From positions 748,001-812,000 of the forward strand of contig JAJNNQ010000002.1 in assembly GCA_027886175.1 (NCBI GenBank): a stretch of DNA of 64,000 nt, given 5' to 3'. The position numbers and the translations under genes are program-made. The notes beneath the pieces are model-generated. The model was not told the DNA's origin. It ran no database searches and saw only the letters and a program-made list of their open reading frames with translations. Shown here one piece after another: positions 1-12,075 of the stretch. Numbering within the stretch: position 1 is the stretch's first letter; every line of letters begins with the position of its first letter. This DNA comes from Phylloscopus collybita (taxonomy: Eukaryota > Chordata > Aves > Passeriformes > Phylloscopidae).

Positions 1-2828
1 TAAACATTTCCTATTGTCTTCCCTCACCACGTTCCTGCAGTTGTGGCAGAGTGTCCTTCAGGAAGTGACACCAAATGATCCCTTTGAAGGTCCCTTGGCA
101 GTGGAGAGGGGCAGCACTAACTGTGTTACCAGCAGAGATCTGAAATCCCTGGCTCTCCAGCGCCTGGTTCCTTCCCACAGCAGAGCACACAGTGCGTGTT
201 CGTGGCCTGACGTGACTGTCATTATCCAAGCAGGCTTCTTGCATGATCCAGACTGGAGAATTTCCCCTCGAGACTTCTGGAATGAAACCAAAATCTGAAT
301 TTGACTGCAAACATCTCTTCCCAAAGGACATTTTGCCTTGACATATCACCACCAGATAGACAGCCTCCTCTTTACAAATCTCCTCCACTGCCCTGGTGTT
401 GACAACCAGCCCCTCTGTTTTCTCTTCTAGCACTGACCATTTTCTTTGCCACTTAGACTTCCCAAAAAGCTAAAACTGGGGCCTGCAGAAGAGCAGTGGG
501 TCAGCAAGGCTTTAGGTCCTTTATGCCAGACAGCGAGACAGGTCAAGGTAGTTCCAGTTGTTGCTGGGGTCCTCCAGGGCATGATTCATCTGATGTATTC
601 CAGACAGTTGGGATTAAATTATTCACACCCTGACGTTTCTACATCTCTCCATCAATCACTGAGGGAATCCAGGGAGACCGGCTCTGGATGAGAAGACTCT
701 TGCTCCCAGGGACGACACGAAGGGCAGAGCAGGCATCTGTCTAGCTCCCAAGAGATGTGGGATTCAAATCACATCCAGCTTCTTGTGGAATGCTGGGCGC
801 TGTCACCCTTGCAGCCAGGCTGATTCTGGGCTCGGCTTATTTGTGAAGTTTGGTTTATTTTGGACTCTAGACAATTTGGGGATAAGCTCCACGTATTTTT
901 CCCCTCAAGAAAGCCCAAACAAAGCTGTGTTCAAGGGGTGACTCTTTACCATAGTGGATGAGAAATCTCACCTCATGTCTGGTGAAATCCACCTGAGTTT
1001 TTCCCCAGACTAGGCAAGAATGGAACCAGACTTTTAAATTCAGTTATAATCCCTTGGAGACATGAGTCTCCTCCATATTTTTTTCTTGCTGTGTCACAAC
1101 AGCATCGCTCCCCGGGCTCCCTGATGGGCCTGATCTCATCTCCCAAAGTTAGATGTCAAAGTTCTGAGGGAGTCACCCCAGGCTCCCTTTGTAGGCAGTG
1201 GAGAGCAATCGGCATCTCCGGGGAGCAATTCATCTGACCTATCTCAGACACCTATCTCAGGATAACATGAATCATAGCAAGATGTTTATGTCTTCCCATT
1301 GACTATAGAGGGAGCCTAGGGCTACAGCCTCTGCCTTCCATGGGTGCTTCTTAGAGGCCCATTTTGGGGGCAAATAGTTCCCACCCCTCAAATTTCTCCT
1401 GTTAGAAAAGCAATCCTGCCATCCAGCCCCAGCTGCAGAGGCCATTTTAATAATGGAACCACATGGCACGTGGAAAGCATCTCCAGGACCACTGAATGCA
1501 GGCAGTCCCTTGCTGTTCAAGGCATAATAACACCTCACAATGATTCAAAACTAATACATTTAGCAGATCTCATCATATTTTCCTGATGGCATTCTGGCAT
1601 CTCGGTTGTCTCGGAGCCAAACCTTTCCCCTCCACTCCATTTTCCCTGCTCTGGATCAGCCTTCTCCACTTCTGAAATAAAGTAAGGCATGAGCAGAAAG
1701 CCACAAGATACTGATCCATCCAGGAGGTTTGTTACATGTAGGAGGTACTCTCTGCTCTCTCATGAAACTCTTCCCAAGAGGATCTGATTTCCAACCACAC
1801 CCCGTCTACCTCTCCGCTAATGGCAATTTGGGCAGCTGCCCTGGTATCAACAACGGAGATCTACAAACTCTGCCCTGTAACTATGGGGAAGGAAACTGGA
1901 AGGATCAGGATTGAAGATGTGACTGTGCAAGCTCCGCTCAGCCTTAGTTCAGGATAAATCCTGCGGGCCAGAGGTTTGCCAGCGCTGCTGGGGGAGAGAA
2001 AGGCTGGCACATCCTTTGGGTTCAGTGTAAACTGAGCTTGGGACTGGGGATTGTTGCATGGGGTGAGGGGATGCTGCACTGCTGAGCCCATTCCAGCCCG
2101 CAGGACAGCCCAAATTCCTGGCTGCAGCACTCCTGACCTGGGTTTTGGGCAGCTAACTCAGCACAGGCAGCGTGTTGGAGCTGCAGCACGTTGGACAGGC
2201 AGTTTGGGGAGGTCTGGATGAGCTGTAGCCGCATCCCTGGTTTGCAGCCCACAGAGTCCAGGGGGATTTGCAGCTTCCCCTGAGCTTTGGCAAGAGGGGC
2301 AAGGGCAGCAAACAGAGATGCTGAGGAGAGGTGCCAAGGTGTTACCCCCCAGCTTTTGGTAGCAGAAGTCCAGTGAGGTGGTGAGGAGCTCCTTCTCCTG
2401 CTGTTGGAGCCAGGTGAAACCATCAAAGGAGTCACTTCATGCTCTTGTGACTTCAGAGGTGTCCAAGGGCAAGCCCTGGGCAGGGATGGCATGCAGGAGA
2501 AGACTGGTTTAACATCACACCCGAGTGCATCACCTCTCCATCCCCAGTGCCCTCGGGTCCACGGGCTCAAGCATTTTCAGGGTTTCATAGAGGCTCTGAC
2601 CTCATCACCTCCCTACCTGCACAGTGAGCCCGGGATAAAGATCTGGCTCCCGTGCATCTGGAGAGGAGACAGCCCGTGTAAACAGCTGTAAACAGCCGAC
2701 ACCCAGGCACAGGCTGCGAGCCCTGAGAGCAGTGATGGGGAAAAGGAAATGGCAGCAATTCCAGGAGCCCGTCCCGTTTGCTTTCTGCGCTCCCTCCACC
2801 TCCCACTCATCTGTCAACCCTGAGAGAC
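1..2828. other. Intronic unique sequence
   Basis: I see no exon, recognisable transposon or RNA gene here. Base composition is ordinary, with short purine- and pyrimidine-rich runs. Open frames are short, start at chance ATGs and resemble nothing known. Confidence 0.6.
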
Positions 2829-3336
2829 GGGGGTTTTTTATTGTTTTGTTGTTGTTGTTTAGTTTTTTGTTGGTTGGGGGTTTGTTTTTGCTTTTTGGGT
2901 GTTTTTCGGGGTGGTTTTTTTTTGGTGGTTTTTTTTTTGTGTGTGTGTGTGTGTGAGCGGTTTTTTTGGGGTTTTTTTTTTGGTGGTGGTGATGATTTTT
3001 TGTATTTTTTTGGGGGGGGAGTTAGTTGTTTGGGGGTTTTGTTTGGGTTTTTTTGCTTTGTTTTGTTTTTTGTTTGTATGTTTGTTGTTTTGGGTTTTGG
3101 GGGGTATTTTTGGGGGTGGCTTGGTTTTATTTGGTTTTTGTTTGTTTGTGTTTTGTTTTGTTTGAGGTTTTTTTTTGGGGGGGGGTTGGGTTTTTTTTGG
3201 GTTTGTTTTTGGTTTTTTTTGGTTTTTTTTTGGTTTTTTTTTTTTGGTTTTTGGTTTTTTGTTGGTTTTTTGTTGGTTTTTTTTGGGTTTTTTTTTTTTT
3301 TTTTTTTTTTTTTTTGTGGTTTTTTTTTTTTTTTTT
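2829..3336 (+). repeat. G/T-only low-complexity tract (about 510 bp)
   Basis: Nearly every base on the + strand is G or T, arranged as alternating runs such as gggg and tttttt, with a (GT)n stretch near 2938-2955 and long T runs at the 3' end. Only isolated A or C bases interrupt it. The opposite strand is A/C only. Open frames across it give Phe/Gly/Val/Leu/Trp-rich strings and are artefacts of composition. It directly precedes a CpG-rich block. Confidence 0.85.
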
Positions 3337-3990
3337 CCCTGGCGACTTAAACATCAGACCGGGGATCAGAGAGGGGAGAAGGAACAAGACAGCCCGTGGC
3401 TACAAAACCGGTGGAGTCTCTCCCGGCGGCGGGAGGCACTGGAAACTCCTGCCTGGGGCTGCGCTCACAATGCGCCGGGCTGGCAGAGAGCGGGGCTACG
3501 CCGAGTTATGGATTTATTTCCTTCCCCCCTTCCCCTCCTTCTCCTTTCCCTGCCGGCTGCATCGCATTCCCCAAAGCGGGCTCAGGTTGGTCGCAACAAG
3601 CAGCTCCCTCTGCCGCATCCCCAGAGTGCCAAGTCCAAGCGTGGGAGCTAGCCCTAGACAAAAGGGAACAGCAGAGGGAGCTGAATTAGCATCCCTTTGT
3701 CCCGGGAGAATCCCGGCCCCAAGCGGGCCCTTGGCTCGCCATGGGAGGCACAAACACACACACACACACACCCCCATGGACCGCAGCCAAGCAGGGAAGC
3801 AGCCACAGCCGAGGCTGGGTCGCCTTCATCCGGATGCCGAGGGGAGGGAAGCGGGGGGACACGCTGGGGACGGCTCCGGAACCGGGGAGCACCGTGCCCT
3901 GGGTGGGTGTTGCTGGTTTGAGGAGATAAACGTGTCTGCTGTGTCCCAAAGAGCCGAAAGGAGCGAAGCCTGCTGACAAAGAGGGATCCC
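3337..3990. other. CpG-rich block (CpG-island-like), intronic
   Basis: GC content and CpG frequency rise sharply after the G/T tract, for example cccggcggcggg, tgcgccgggc and ggggctacgccg. A (CA)n run of about 17 bp lies at 3755-3771. No coding exon is recognisable. It could be an internal promoter or enhancer of WNT3A, or simply GC-rich intron. Confidence 0.45.
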
Positions 3991-4494
3991 CAGCCCGTGA
4001 ATGTGGCTTTTCTTCCCCGGGAGATGCGTTAGGAGCTGGCAGTGCTGAATAGAGGCGGGGATTTTAAGGCCAGAATGGGCTGTGGGATCATCTGATTGGA
4101 TTCCTGTATAACCAGCAGAGATTTTCTTCCTCTCCATCCTCGAGCAGATAAAACAGAGCAGCCAAAGGAAAACCAGGGTGTTTAAAGATGCCCTGCGTGG
4201 TTTGGGGTTTTTTTTTTTTTTCTGCAATGGGCGTGCATGGCAGGGGAATGGGAGTGTCTCCTGCAGAGCACCACGGCATTTTCCAGCAGAATACCGCTTT
4301 TCACATTCCCTGCTAAGCTGTGAATCCTGTGCCTGGCTGGCTCAGCCTCTCTCATTCCTTGTTTCCTCGGCCCAATATTTCTGGGAACATCTCCTTCGGA
4401 GTGAGACCTGCCCATCCAAGAAGATCCACAAGGTTAAGAGAGCTCTTAAGCACAGGGTTAAAGCAGCTCTTGTAATGGGATTTAGGAACTTTTA
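3991..4494. other. Intronic unique sequence
   Basis: Nothing recognisable apart from a T run at about 4210-4221. Confidence 0.5.
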
Positions 4495-5056
4495 GGACCA
4501 TGATCCCATCCTCTCACATGCTGCTATCCAGCCTCTCCTTTGGCTGAACAGATGGGTCGGATGGGCCCCATCAGTTCCACATCCAGCTTATTAAAGACAG
4601 TGGAGTTACCTGCGAGGGGTGAATTTGGCCTCATCTCCTTTCTGTGAAAGAAATGAAAAGTTTAGGAGTTTGGTTGGATATTTTTGTTTGTTTTTGGGGG
4701 GTTTTTTGTTTGTTTTGGGGGTTTTTTAGTGTTTTTGTTTTTGTTTTGGTTTTGGTTTTGTGTTGTTTTGGTTTTTTTTTTTCCCCTTGGTTTGGTTTAG
4801 TTTTAGAAATTAGAATTAATTTCTCAGAGAAAATGAAATTATGGGGAGGGAAGGGCATGACATTCTTGTTGCTTGACCCCGGTGTATCTCTCTCAGCTGA
4901 GTGCCGTGCCCAGCACTTCTCCAAAGCATTTTGAAGTCTCCAGAATGGCTTCCAGTCCTTATGGGAAGCTTCATGTGCAGAACTAAAGCAGTCTGGACTT
5001 AATTTTTAGAGGGGATTGCAGAGACAACCACACCACAAAATGCAACGTGGCACAGA
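4495..5056 (+). repeat. Near-identical 0.5-kb segment, copy 1 (copy 2 at 38819-39340)
   Basis: From ggaccatgatcccatcc to gcaacgtggcacaga this segment matches 38819-39340 almost base for base in the same orientation. Copy 1 is 562 bp and copy 2 is 522 bp. Most of the difference lies in an internal G/T-rich tract (4681-4790 here, about 38997-39066 there). The flanks are unrelated. I do not recognise a known transposon end in it. It may be an unlisted interspersed repeat, a segmental duplication or an assembly effect. Confidence 0.9.
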
Positions 5057-5689
5057 GGCAGGGATCGGTCGCCAGGAGAGGGAACGGCTCAGCAGGATTT
5101 GGGTGACTCTGGATTTTTGTTGTGCATGTGAATGATGTGCTCCTGGGAATGATGAGGGCACGGCTGGCTGGAGGCTGGGCAGTGAGGACAAGCAGGAGTA
5201 GGAGGAAAGCAGGTTTTTGGGGGGCTCCAAAATCTGGGGGGATGCAAAGGGGTCGGAGAGCTCCACCTGATGTGGGTAGGAAGTTTTCCTGTGCCAGGAG
5301 AGGCAAAAGGAGGTGCACAGAAGTGGCATTTTTGGGGAAGCAGCATGAGATGGGTGAAGCTGAGGCAGCTGAGGTCTGCGTGGAGTTGACTCCCAAGACA
5401 AAAAGCTTTGAAGCGTGGGGTGCTCTGTCTCCTGCCCACCTTCACCATGCTCCCAGGGGTCACAGAGATTCTTCTGGAGAGCACTGCCCACTGCCAGGGG
5501 AGCTCATAAAAGGGGGATGTGGATATGTCACCATCTGGATATGCTCCATGGAAGGGGTTGAAGGAAACTGCTGTGGGTTGGTTTTGGTCTGGGCAGGCTG
5601 GAAAGTGGCGTGGTGAGCCTCAGGGAAGCTCTGGAGCTTTGGCTGGAGGTGGCCCTAAAATCTGATGGCAAAGCCATCTATAGAATATG
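5057..5689. other. Intronic unique sequence
   Basis: No gene or repeat recognised. Confidence 0.5.
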
Positions 5690-5900
5690 GATTCTATAGA
5701 TGTTAGGAAGTTCTTTACTCAGAGGGCGGGGAGGCCTTTGGCACAGATTTTCCATGCCCCTGGATCCCTGGAAGTGTCCAAGACCAGGTTGGTCAGGGCT
5801 TGGAGCAGGGATAGTGGAAGGTGTCCCTGCCCATGGCAGGGTGTGGCACAGGATGATCTCTGAGGTCCCTTCCAACCCAAATATTTTTATGCTTCTGTGA
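5690..5900 (+). mobile_element. CR1 LINE 3' fragment
   Basis: Contains the CR1 3' signature: ttaggaagttctttact, gatccctggaagtgtcc, gtccctgcccatggcagg and gaggtcccttccaaccc, ending near ttctgtga. It is 5'-truncated and diverged, with no functional frame. Confidence 0.85.
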
Positions 5901-6116
5901 AAACACGAATAGAAGTGCAGAAAGCCACCAGATTCTGGGAAACGCAGAGCTGTCCTCAAGCCCTGGGAACAGGTCCTGACTGGAAAACCAGAAAGTGCCT
6001 TTCGCTTTTTATTTCATTTTGACTCCTGTCACCCTTCCTAGAGCAGAAAAACACTTTACAAAGCACTCATGACCCAACCTGGGCCCGTGATGGGGGAGCA
6101 AGGCAGAAAAGAAAGA

Positions 6117-6146
6117 TTCTGGTTCTGGTTCTGGTTCTGGTTCTGG
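6117..6146 (+). repeat. (TTCTGG)5 hexanucleotide microsatellite
   Basis: Five tandem ttctgg units lie just upstream of a solo LTR. Confidence 0.9.
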
Positions 6147-6196
6147 GTAGAGCAGGGCAGATCCTCCTTCCTCCGCCTCTCTGTTTCACACGGAGC

Positions 6197-6503
6197 TGAC
6201 GCTGTTCGAGATCACGACGACACAGACTCCGAGGTCAGAAGGCTGAAATGACTCCAGTCTTTATTACCCGGGAATTTCTTCCCTTTATGCTGTTTTACAA
6301 AGGACCACCCAAAGGGGTGGAAGAAAGACAAACTTCTTCAGCTGCATTGGTCAAGTCAGAGGGACATCAAGAAGAAGTCCCTCCTAGGGAGAGGAATGCA
6401 AACATAGGTTAGGGTTAGGAAAACGTGTCTCTTGTTGACAGAACAGTGCCGGGGAAAAAGTTTCAGAGAAACTCAAAACGTCACAGCACGAACCAGGGCT
6501 ACA
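6197..6503 (-). mobile_element. Solo LTR, endogenous retrovirus family 1, copy A
   Basis: The 307-bp element starts TGACGCTG and ends GGGCTACA on the + strand (canonical TG...CA). It is flanked by a perfect 6-bp TSD, cggagc, at 6191-6196 and 6504-6509. It aligns with the elements at 33273-33577 (reverse complement) and 56439-56745. The tttatt at 6260-6265 is the reversed AATAAA, giving minus orientation. No internal retroviral sequence remains. A 6-bp TSD is usual for class II (ERVK-like) avian elements; that assignment is inferred. Confidence 0.92.
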
Positions 6504-6524
6504 CGGAGCCACCATAGGACCAGC

Positions 6525-6968
6525 TGGATGTTCTAGTGAGGGGCTTGGAACACAAACCCAGTGAGGAACGACTAAGGGAGCTGGGGTTGTTCAGCCTGGA
6601 GAAAAGGAGACTTAGAGGTGATCTTATCACTCTCTACAACTTCCTGAAGGGTGGTTGCAGTCAGGTTGGGGTTGGTCTCTTTCTCCAGGCAACAACTGAC
6701 AGAAGGAGAGGACACAGTCTTAAGCTGCGTCGGGGGAAATGTAGGTTGGATATTAGGAAAAAGTTCTTCACAGAAAGAGTGATAAAGTATTGGAATGGCC
6801 TGCCCAGGGAAGTGGTGGAGTCACCATCCCTGGATGTGTTTAAAGAAAGCCTGGATGTGGCACTGGGTGCCGTGGTCTGGTTGAGGTGTTAGAGCGTGGG
6901 TTGGACTTGATGATCTTGAAGGTCTCTTCCAACCTAGAAATTCTGTGATTCTGTGATTCTGTGATTCC
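6525..6968 (+). pseudogene. CR1 LINE 3' end with ORF2 C-terminal remnant and intact tail
   Basis: About 440 bp of CR1 in sense orientation. An open frame at 6536-6892 gives the well-known C-terminal end of the CR1 ORF2 protein: [19 protein letters not shown], then [35 protein letters not shown] and PSLDVFK. The 3' end carries ggacttgatgatcttgaagg and then three attctgtg-type tail repeats, typical of CR1 rather than a poly(A) tail. It is 5'-truncated, so it lacks the endonuclease and reverse transcriptase domains. It begins within about 15 bp of the TSD of the preceding LTR and is one of the best-preserved CR1 copies in the window. Confidence 0.92.
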
Positions 6969-7379
6969 GAAGCAGGTCACACCTAGGGCCCTGCAGCTCC
7001 TGTAACACAGTTTAGGAACTTTTATTGGCCTCCTCTGGAGCGTTCCTCTCCAGCCTGATGGCCAGGGCAGCAACGCTCCGCGGAACGCTTCCCGGTGAGG
7101 GCCGCGCTTCGCTGACTCAGCACCTGGCACCATTTCCTCCCCATTATTTTCCAGGTGCTAAATCACCTTCAATGATAGCTAATAATTACGGTTTATCCTT
7201 TCCTAATCGCTCGCTCGCTTGCTTTTCCCAGGGAAGCTGTTGCCACAGGGGTGTTGTGGGGGTGTTGAATGGGTGGGGAGGGCACCAGGAGATGTTTCTG
7301 TTCACCCCGAGCCATGAAAAAGTTGGAGACCCCTTAGGCTAAGCACACAAGATTCAGCCTAGGAGATGTTATACCTTGT

Positions 7380-7422
<43 letters not shown>

Positions 7423-8835
7423 GTTTATTTATTCTTCTGAGCCAGTTTTCCATCAGAAAAGGAAGCTGCACAAAACTGGAGATGTTTTGCAGGTTCCCCT
7501 AATTTTCAGGGGAAAAAAAAAATTGTTTTTTTCCTGAAGGGTTTTTTTCTGAGTTTTTTGTTGTTGTTGTTGGGGTTTTTTGCACATTTTAGATAGTTTT
7601 GTTTGAATGATTGAAAATGAGGCATTTTACTTCTTTTTAATTTAAGCAGGATCTTATGCTAAAATACAAAATCATTAAACCATCATAGAATCACCTCTTT
7701 AGTATTTTATAGACTACAGAAGTATTTTTTAATATTATTGAAACGGAATGATTTTATCTTCTCAAACAAACAAAAAAAATCTGACATTAACAAGATAAAA
7801 CACTTCATTGGCCCAAAAATTCAGACTCTTACATGGTCCATCAGATTTTCAACTCTTAAAAATGAAGCAAAACAGAATTTCCTGTAATATTTTAAGTTTT
7901 TTGGCCCTTGTTACTAACCTTAGCCGTAGTATGAACTCTGAACTCCTTCATTCTGCCTAAATCCAGAATTAAAACTGAGCAGTGGTCACCTGAACACCCC
8001 TCTAAATTCATAAAGCAACCTCACAGCTCCATGAAACGATAGCTGTAAAAGATAAGACCCAAATCTGTGGTTTATTCTCATTACAACCGCTGAGTCCTGA
8101 CATGAAGACTCTCCCCTAGGAAGTTGTACAGATTTTTTTTTTTTCTTAGAGAAAAAAAAAAGGTGAAAATTCATTTCAGTGCAATAGGGTTTGGTGGAGA
8201 AATTTATGTCTGTTCATAAAACATTCCCAGCCTGCTTTTCTGATTGGGTTTCAGATACAGATTCCTTGAGAGATGAATTTGAAGATGTAAATGAATCCTG
8301 AAAGGGGTAGATGGGAACTCTGAGGAGCCCAGTTTTTATGGGAAATACTCTGTGGTACGCTGGTGAGATTTACATTCGAGTTGTAATCCTTGCCCAATGC
8401 CTAAAATTAAAAATATTCTCTGCATTTTGCTCCCCTGAGCGAGAGGTCTTCTCATTCAAGATCCACCACTTATACCTGAATACTTCAGACATCATTTAGT
8501 GACTCTGAAGGCAAATATTAAGTTCTGTAAAGTTCTGTTTGTGGCTTTATTAATTATAACCCTGGCCCAAAGACACCCTGATATCATTGATCTCCATGGA
8601 TCAGGAAAGACTGAAGAGGGTAAATATGTTTTATCATCAAATTCTCTACCTCATTGTTTTTCCTTTGGGACTGGCAATGGATTTTGTCTGCTGGTGTTGG
8701 TTCTCAAGAGGACAGAACTTCTGAACTTCCCAACCAGCAGAAAATCACCACCTCAGTTCTGTGTTTCCAGTGTTTTCCCAAGGGTTCAGTAACAAAATCA
8801 AATAATCAATAACAAAGATGTGAGAAGAATCAAGT
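6969..8835. other. Intronic unique AT-rich sequence with a 40-bp A run
   Basis: A run of 40 A residues occupies 7381-7420. The rest is AT-rich, with short A and T runs, and shows no exon or recognisable transposon. Confidence 0.5.
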
Positions 8836-8895
8836 CACAGAACCATAGAATGGTTTGGAAGAGGCCTCAAAGATCATCTATTTCCAACCACAATA
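8836..8895 (-). mobile_element. CR1 LINE tail fragment
   Basis: The antisense CR1 end (accatagaatggtttggaag, then agatcatctatttccaacc) is short and diverged. Confidence 0.7.
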
Positions 8896-9009
8896 CAACC
8901 AATTTAACGTTAAAAACTCTCCCTAAAATCTCCTCACTTCAAGCAATGCCAACCACTGACCTTCAGAACATTCTGGTCCCATCAGTCATTAACACTTTTG
9001 CTCATTTAT

Positions 9010-9140
9010 GGGAGGGTTTGGGTTGGAAGGGACCTTCAAAGGTCATCTAATCCAAGCCCTGCCATGAGCAGGGACATCTTGAACTGGGTCAGATTGCTCA
9101 GATCCCCATCCAGCCTCGCCTTGGATGTTCCCAGGACGTG
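9010..9140 (-). mobile_element. CR1 LINE 3' fragment
   Basis: Antisense CR1: gggttggaagggacctt, ccctgccatgagcaggg and cagcctcgccttggatgttcc. Possibly part of the same insertion as the fragment at 8836. Confidence 0.8.
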
Positions 9141-11510
9141 TTAAAGCTGCTGTGACATCCCTGAAATCCTCACACTAACCTGACACAAAGCCACTGGTAT
9201 TTTTAAAAGAAACAGTGAAGTGCAAAGGGTGTTTGTGTCGAGGGTTGATTTATTCTTTCTTTTTTTAAGGATTCCAAACATATTCCCATATTTAACCTGA
9301 TTTTTCACATACCTACTGTAGAAGCAGATTATACTTGGCTCTAACGGCCACCCAGTACAGCATGAGCCTCTTGCACTGGTGCTGGCTACAAAACATTAGT
9401 TATTGCAAGTCTGGGGAGTGGGGTAGATGCAATTTAACATCAGATGGATCAGCATTCCAGCCGGAAAAGAGCCTGTAATCACTGGTGTTGCAACTCAGTG
9501 AGGTCACTGCGTCAAGCACCCCGGACAATTCACTCAGTACCTGCATTTACCCATTTTATGGGGTTGACCACTAACGTGGTTGGCTAAAAGCTGGAAGTAT
9601 ATTGGGCTTCTCTTGGTTGGGATGAGTGCTCTGATATTTAAGAGGCTTGGAGCTCACCGCTGGTTTGTAAATGCAGGGCTGCACCTTCTTTTGTGAGGTT
9701 TGTGACTCGTGGTGCTTTAGGCTTTTATTGGGTTCCATCAACGCTGTCAGAATGAGGAGGGTGTTCTTAGCTCAGACTGGGCAAGTGGGGAAGTAAACCT
9801 GACTTAAGATGACAGAGGAGCTAAACTTGGTCCTGATTGGGATCAGACAGCTGGGGATGAACCTCAGTGTGGGATGGTGGATCCTCTTCCCGCTGTCACC
9901 ACAGGTGATGCACATCAGCAAGTCCAGGGTGGTGGTGTACCAGGACTCCCTCAGAGCGTGGTGGTGGCTCCTCTGGAGCTGATCTGGGCAGGAAAACCAC
10001 ATCCCAGAGTGAGACAGCCTGCTAGTGCTGGTCTTCAACACCCACTGGGCACAACCCTGGTGCTCAGAGGCCACAGCCAGGCCAGAAACCGTAAACAAAA
10101 TATTGGAGAGCCACAAGTGACCCAGGAGCTGCTGGGGAGTCATTCCAGCCCTCACAGCTTGAACTTCAGCTCCTCACCCAAGCTAATACCCAAACCTGCC
10201 TTGAACTTCACCCGAGCAAGGGCACAAACGGCCCTGCCAGAAAAACTGATTTAACCCAACTGAGGTTAACCAGCCTGGGTGAAGGATTTGTCTTCCCTGT
10301 GTAAGACTCACCCTCTGGGAGCTCTTCATCTCAGTGCTTGGCCTCTAAGCAGCTCTGTGGGACTGTGGTGATCTGCAGATAAGTGGGCATTTTATTCCTT
10401 GGGTTAAAACGTGTGTTTGCTCAAGAGGACTGTGAGCCTCACAGGCTGCGTGTTGCACAGGCCCTGAAATTAAAAAAATCCCTGCAGTTCCTCACCGAAA
10501 TCTCTCTCTGCTTTGCTCAGCTGAGCTCTGAGCTCCTGAACTCTCTGTAGACTTCCCCCAAATTAGCACCAAGGTTGGTGCTGATGCCCAAAGCACTGGT
10601 GCTTATCCACAATAGAACAAACGTGGAGATTGGAAGGAAAACATCCCAAAATTCCACTGTAGCCAAGAAACAGCACAAAAAAAAAAAAAAAAAAAAAAAA
10701 AAAAGAAGAAGATGCATCTCCAAGAAAGTCAAGAGGATGGTGGGATCTAGGAGTGATTTATGGGCAGGATATAACATTTCTTATCAGCATTGGCACTGTC
10801 CTACTGCAGGACAGGATTGGGCAGCGTGTGGGTGACCCAACTTCTGCCTCCTCCACACCAGGAGGTCCAGCAGAGCCATGGCTGAACTTCTGGGGAGTAA
10901 TTCTCAGCTCCAGAGCAGCAGTGTGGCCTCCAGGAATAAACCAGGAACCAACCCTGATTTCCTGCACCCACTGACAGCTTTCCACCCTCCACAGCTCAGA
11001 TCCATTGTCAGCACAGGCAAAGGCCCCACATCCCACTGCCAGTTGCTTAATCCATTCCTTCCCGCCCCACTGCCAATACAATAAAACCCCACTGAGGGGA
11101 TCCACCTCCCAGGAAATCCTCCTTTAACACCCTCCAAAGGAGCAGCCAGATTTATCTCTACTGTTGTTCTGGAAAGCTAAATGAGGACTCATCTCTTCTA
11201 ATCCCCTCTTAAGGTTTCCAGTTGAGGCCTGTGCTGCCATATTAGCATTTCTGACAGCTCCTACGTGTGCCCTGCAAGGCTCCATGGAGGGAAATCACAT
11301 CCCAGCAACTGCTCCAGGTACCCCACTCTCTCTCTCTGAAGGCACAAATGGAGGAGCCTTTGCAATGACCCCATAAAAATTCCTGAAATGAGGATTTGGG
11401 TTAAAGGGGCCTGGAGATCTTCTTTAGAATGGATCTCATGACTCTCCGTCAACGTGACACACAGCGTTTTTATTGCCCTCGTTTTTGGCATAGCAGATTT
11501 TGAGATTTCC
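9141..11510. other. Intronic unique sequence
   Basis: The stretch contains an A run at 10677-10704 and no recognised exon or transposon. Overlapping open frames near 9772-10254 on both strands resemble nothing known. Confidence 0.5.
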
Positions 11511-11745
11511 CAGAATCAGAATCCTGGAATGGTTTGGATTGGAAGGGACCTTAAAGATCATCCAGTTCCAACTCCCTGCCATAGGCAGGAGCACCTTTCC
11601 ACTATCCCAGGTTCAGCCAAGCCCTGTCCAACCTGGCCTCGGACCCTTCCAGAGATGAGGCTTCCCCAAATTCTCCTGGGCAACTTGTTCCAGGGCCTTA
11701 CCACTCCCTGAGTAAAGTTCTTCCTGACATGGGTAGAATTCATAT
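11511..11745 (-). mobile_element. CR1 LINE 3' fragment
   Basis: Antisense CR1: atggtttggattggaaggg, actatcccaggttcagcc, ccctgtccaacctggcctc and ttcttcctgacat. It forms an inverted pair with the next element, and its inner end borders a small palindrome at 11751-11767. Confidence 0.88.
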
Positions 11746-11777
11746 TCTGTAGGTGGCTTTGCCACCTGGTTCTAGGC

Positions 11778-12075
11778 TCACCTACAGGGGATGGGACAGT
11801 CACAGATTAAATGACAATAGCATTAAGCTGAAGGGGAAGAGGGCTAGATGGGATATTGGGGAAAAATTCTTCCCTGTGAAAGTGGGGAGGTCCTGGCACA
11901 GATACCCGGAGAAGATGTGGCTGCCCCTGGATCCCTGGAAGTGTCCAAGGCCAGGTTGGACAGGGCTTGGAGCAGCCTGGGATAGTGGAAGGTGTCCCTG
12001 CCCATGGCAGGGGGTTGGAACTGGATGATCCTCCAGTTCCTCTCCAGCCCAAACCATTCCATCATTCCTGGATTC
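11778..12075 (+). mobile_element. CR1 LINE 3' fragment
   Basis: Sense CR1: gctagatgggatattgggg, ttcttccctgtgaaagt, gatccctggaagtgtcc, gtccctgcccatggcagg, ending caaaccattccatcattcc. Its orientation is opposite to the CR1 at 11511-11745. Confidence 0.88.

Noticed and set aside
2778..3976. Open frames up to 316 codons rich in Phe, Gly, Trp and Val
   Set aside because: They run through the G/T-only tract; composition alone removes stop codons.
6407..6420. ggttagggttagg resembling an interstitial telomere repeat
   Set aside because: It lies inside the family 1 LTR; the homologous LTRs have acagttacaa-type or ctgtaacctt-type sequence there, so it is a point-mutated LTR segment.
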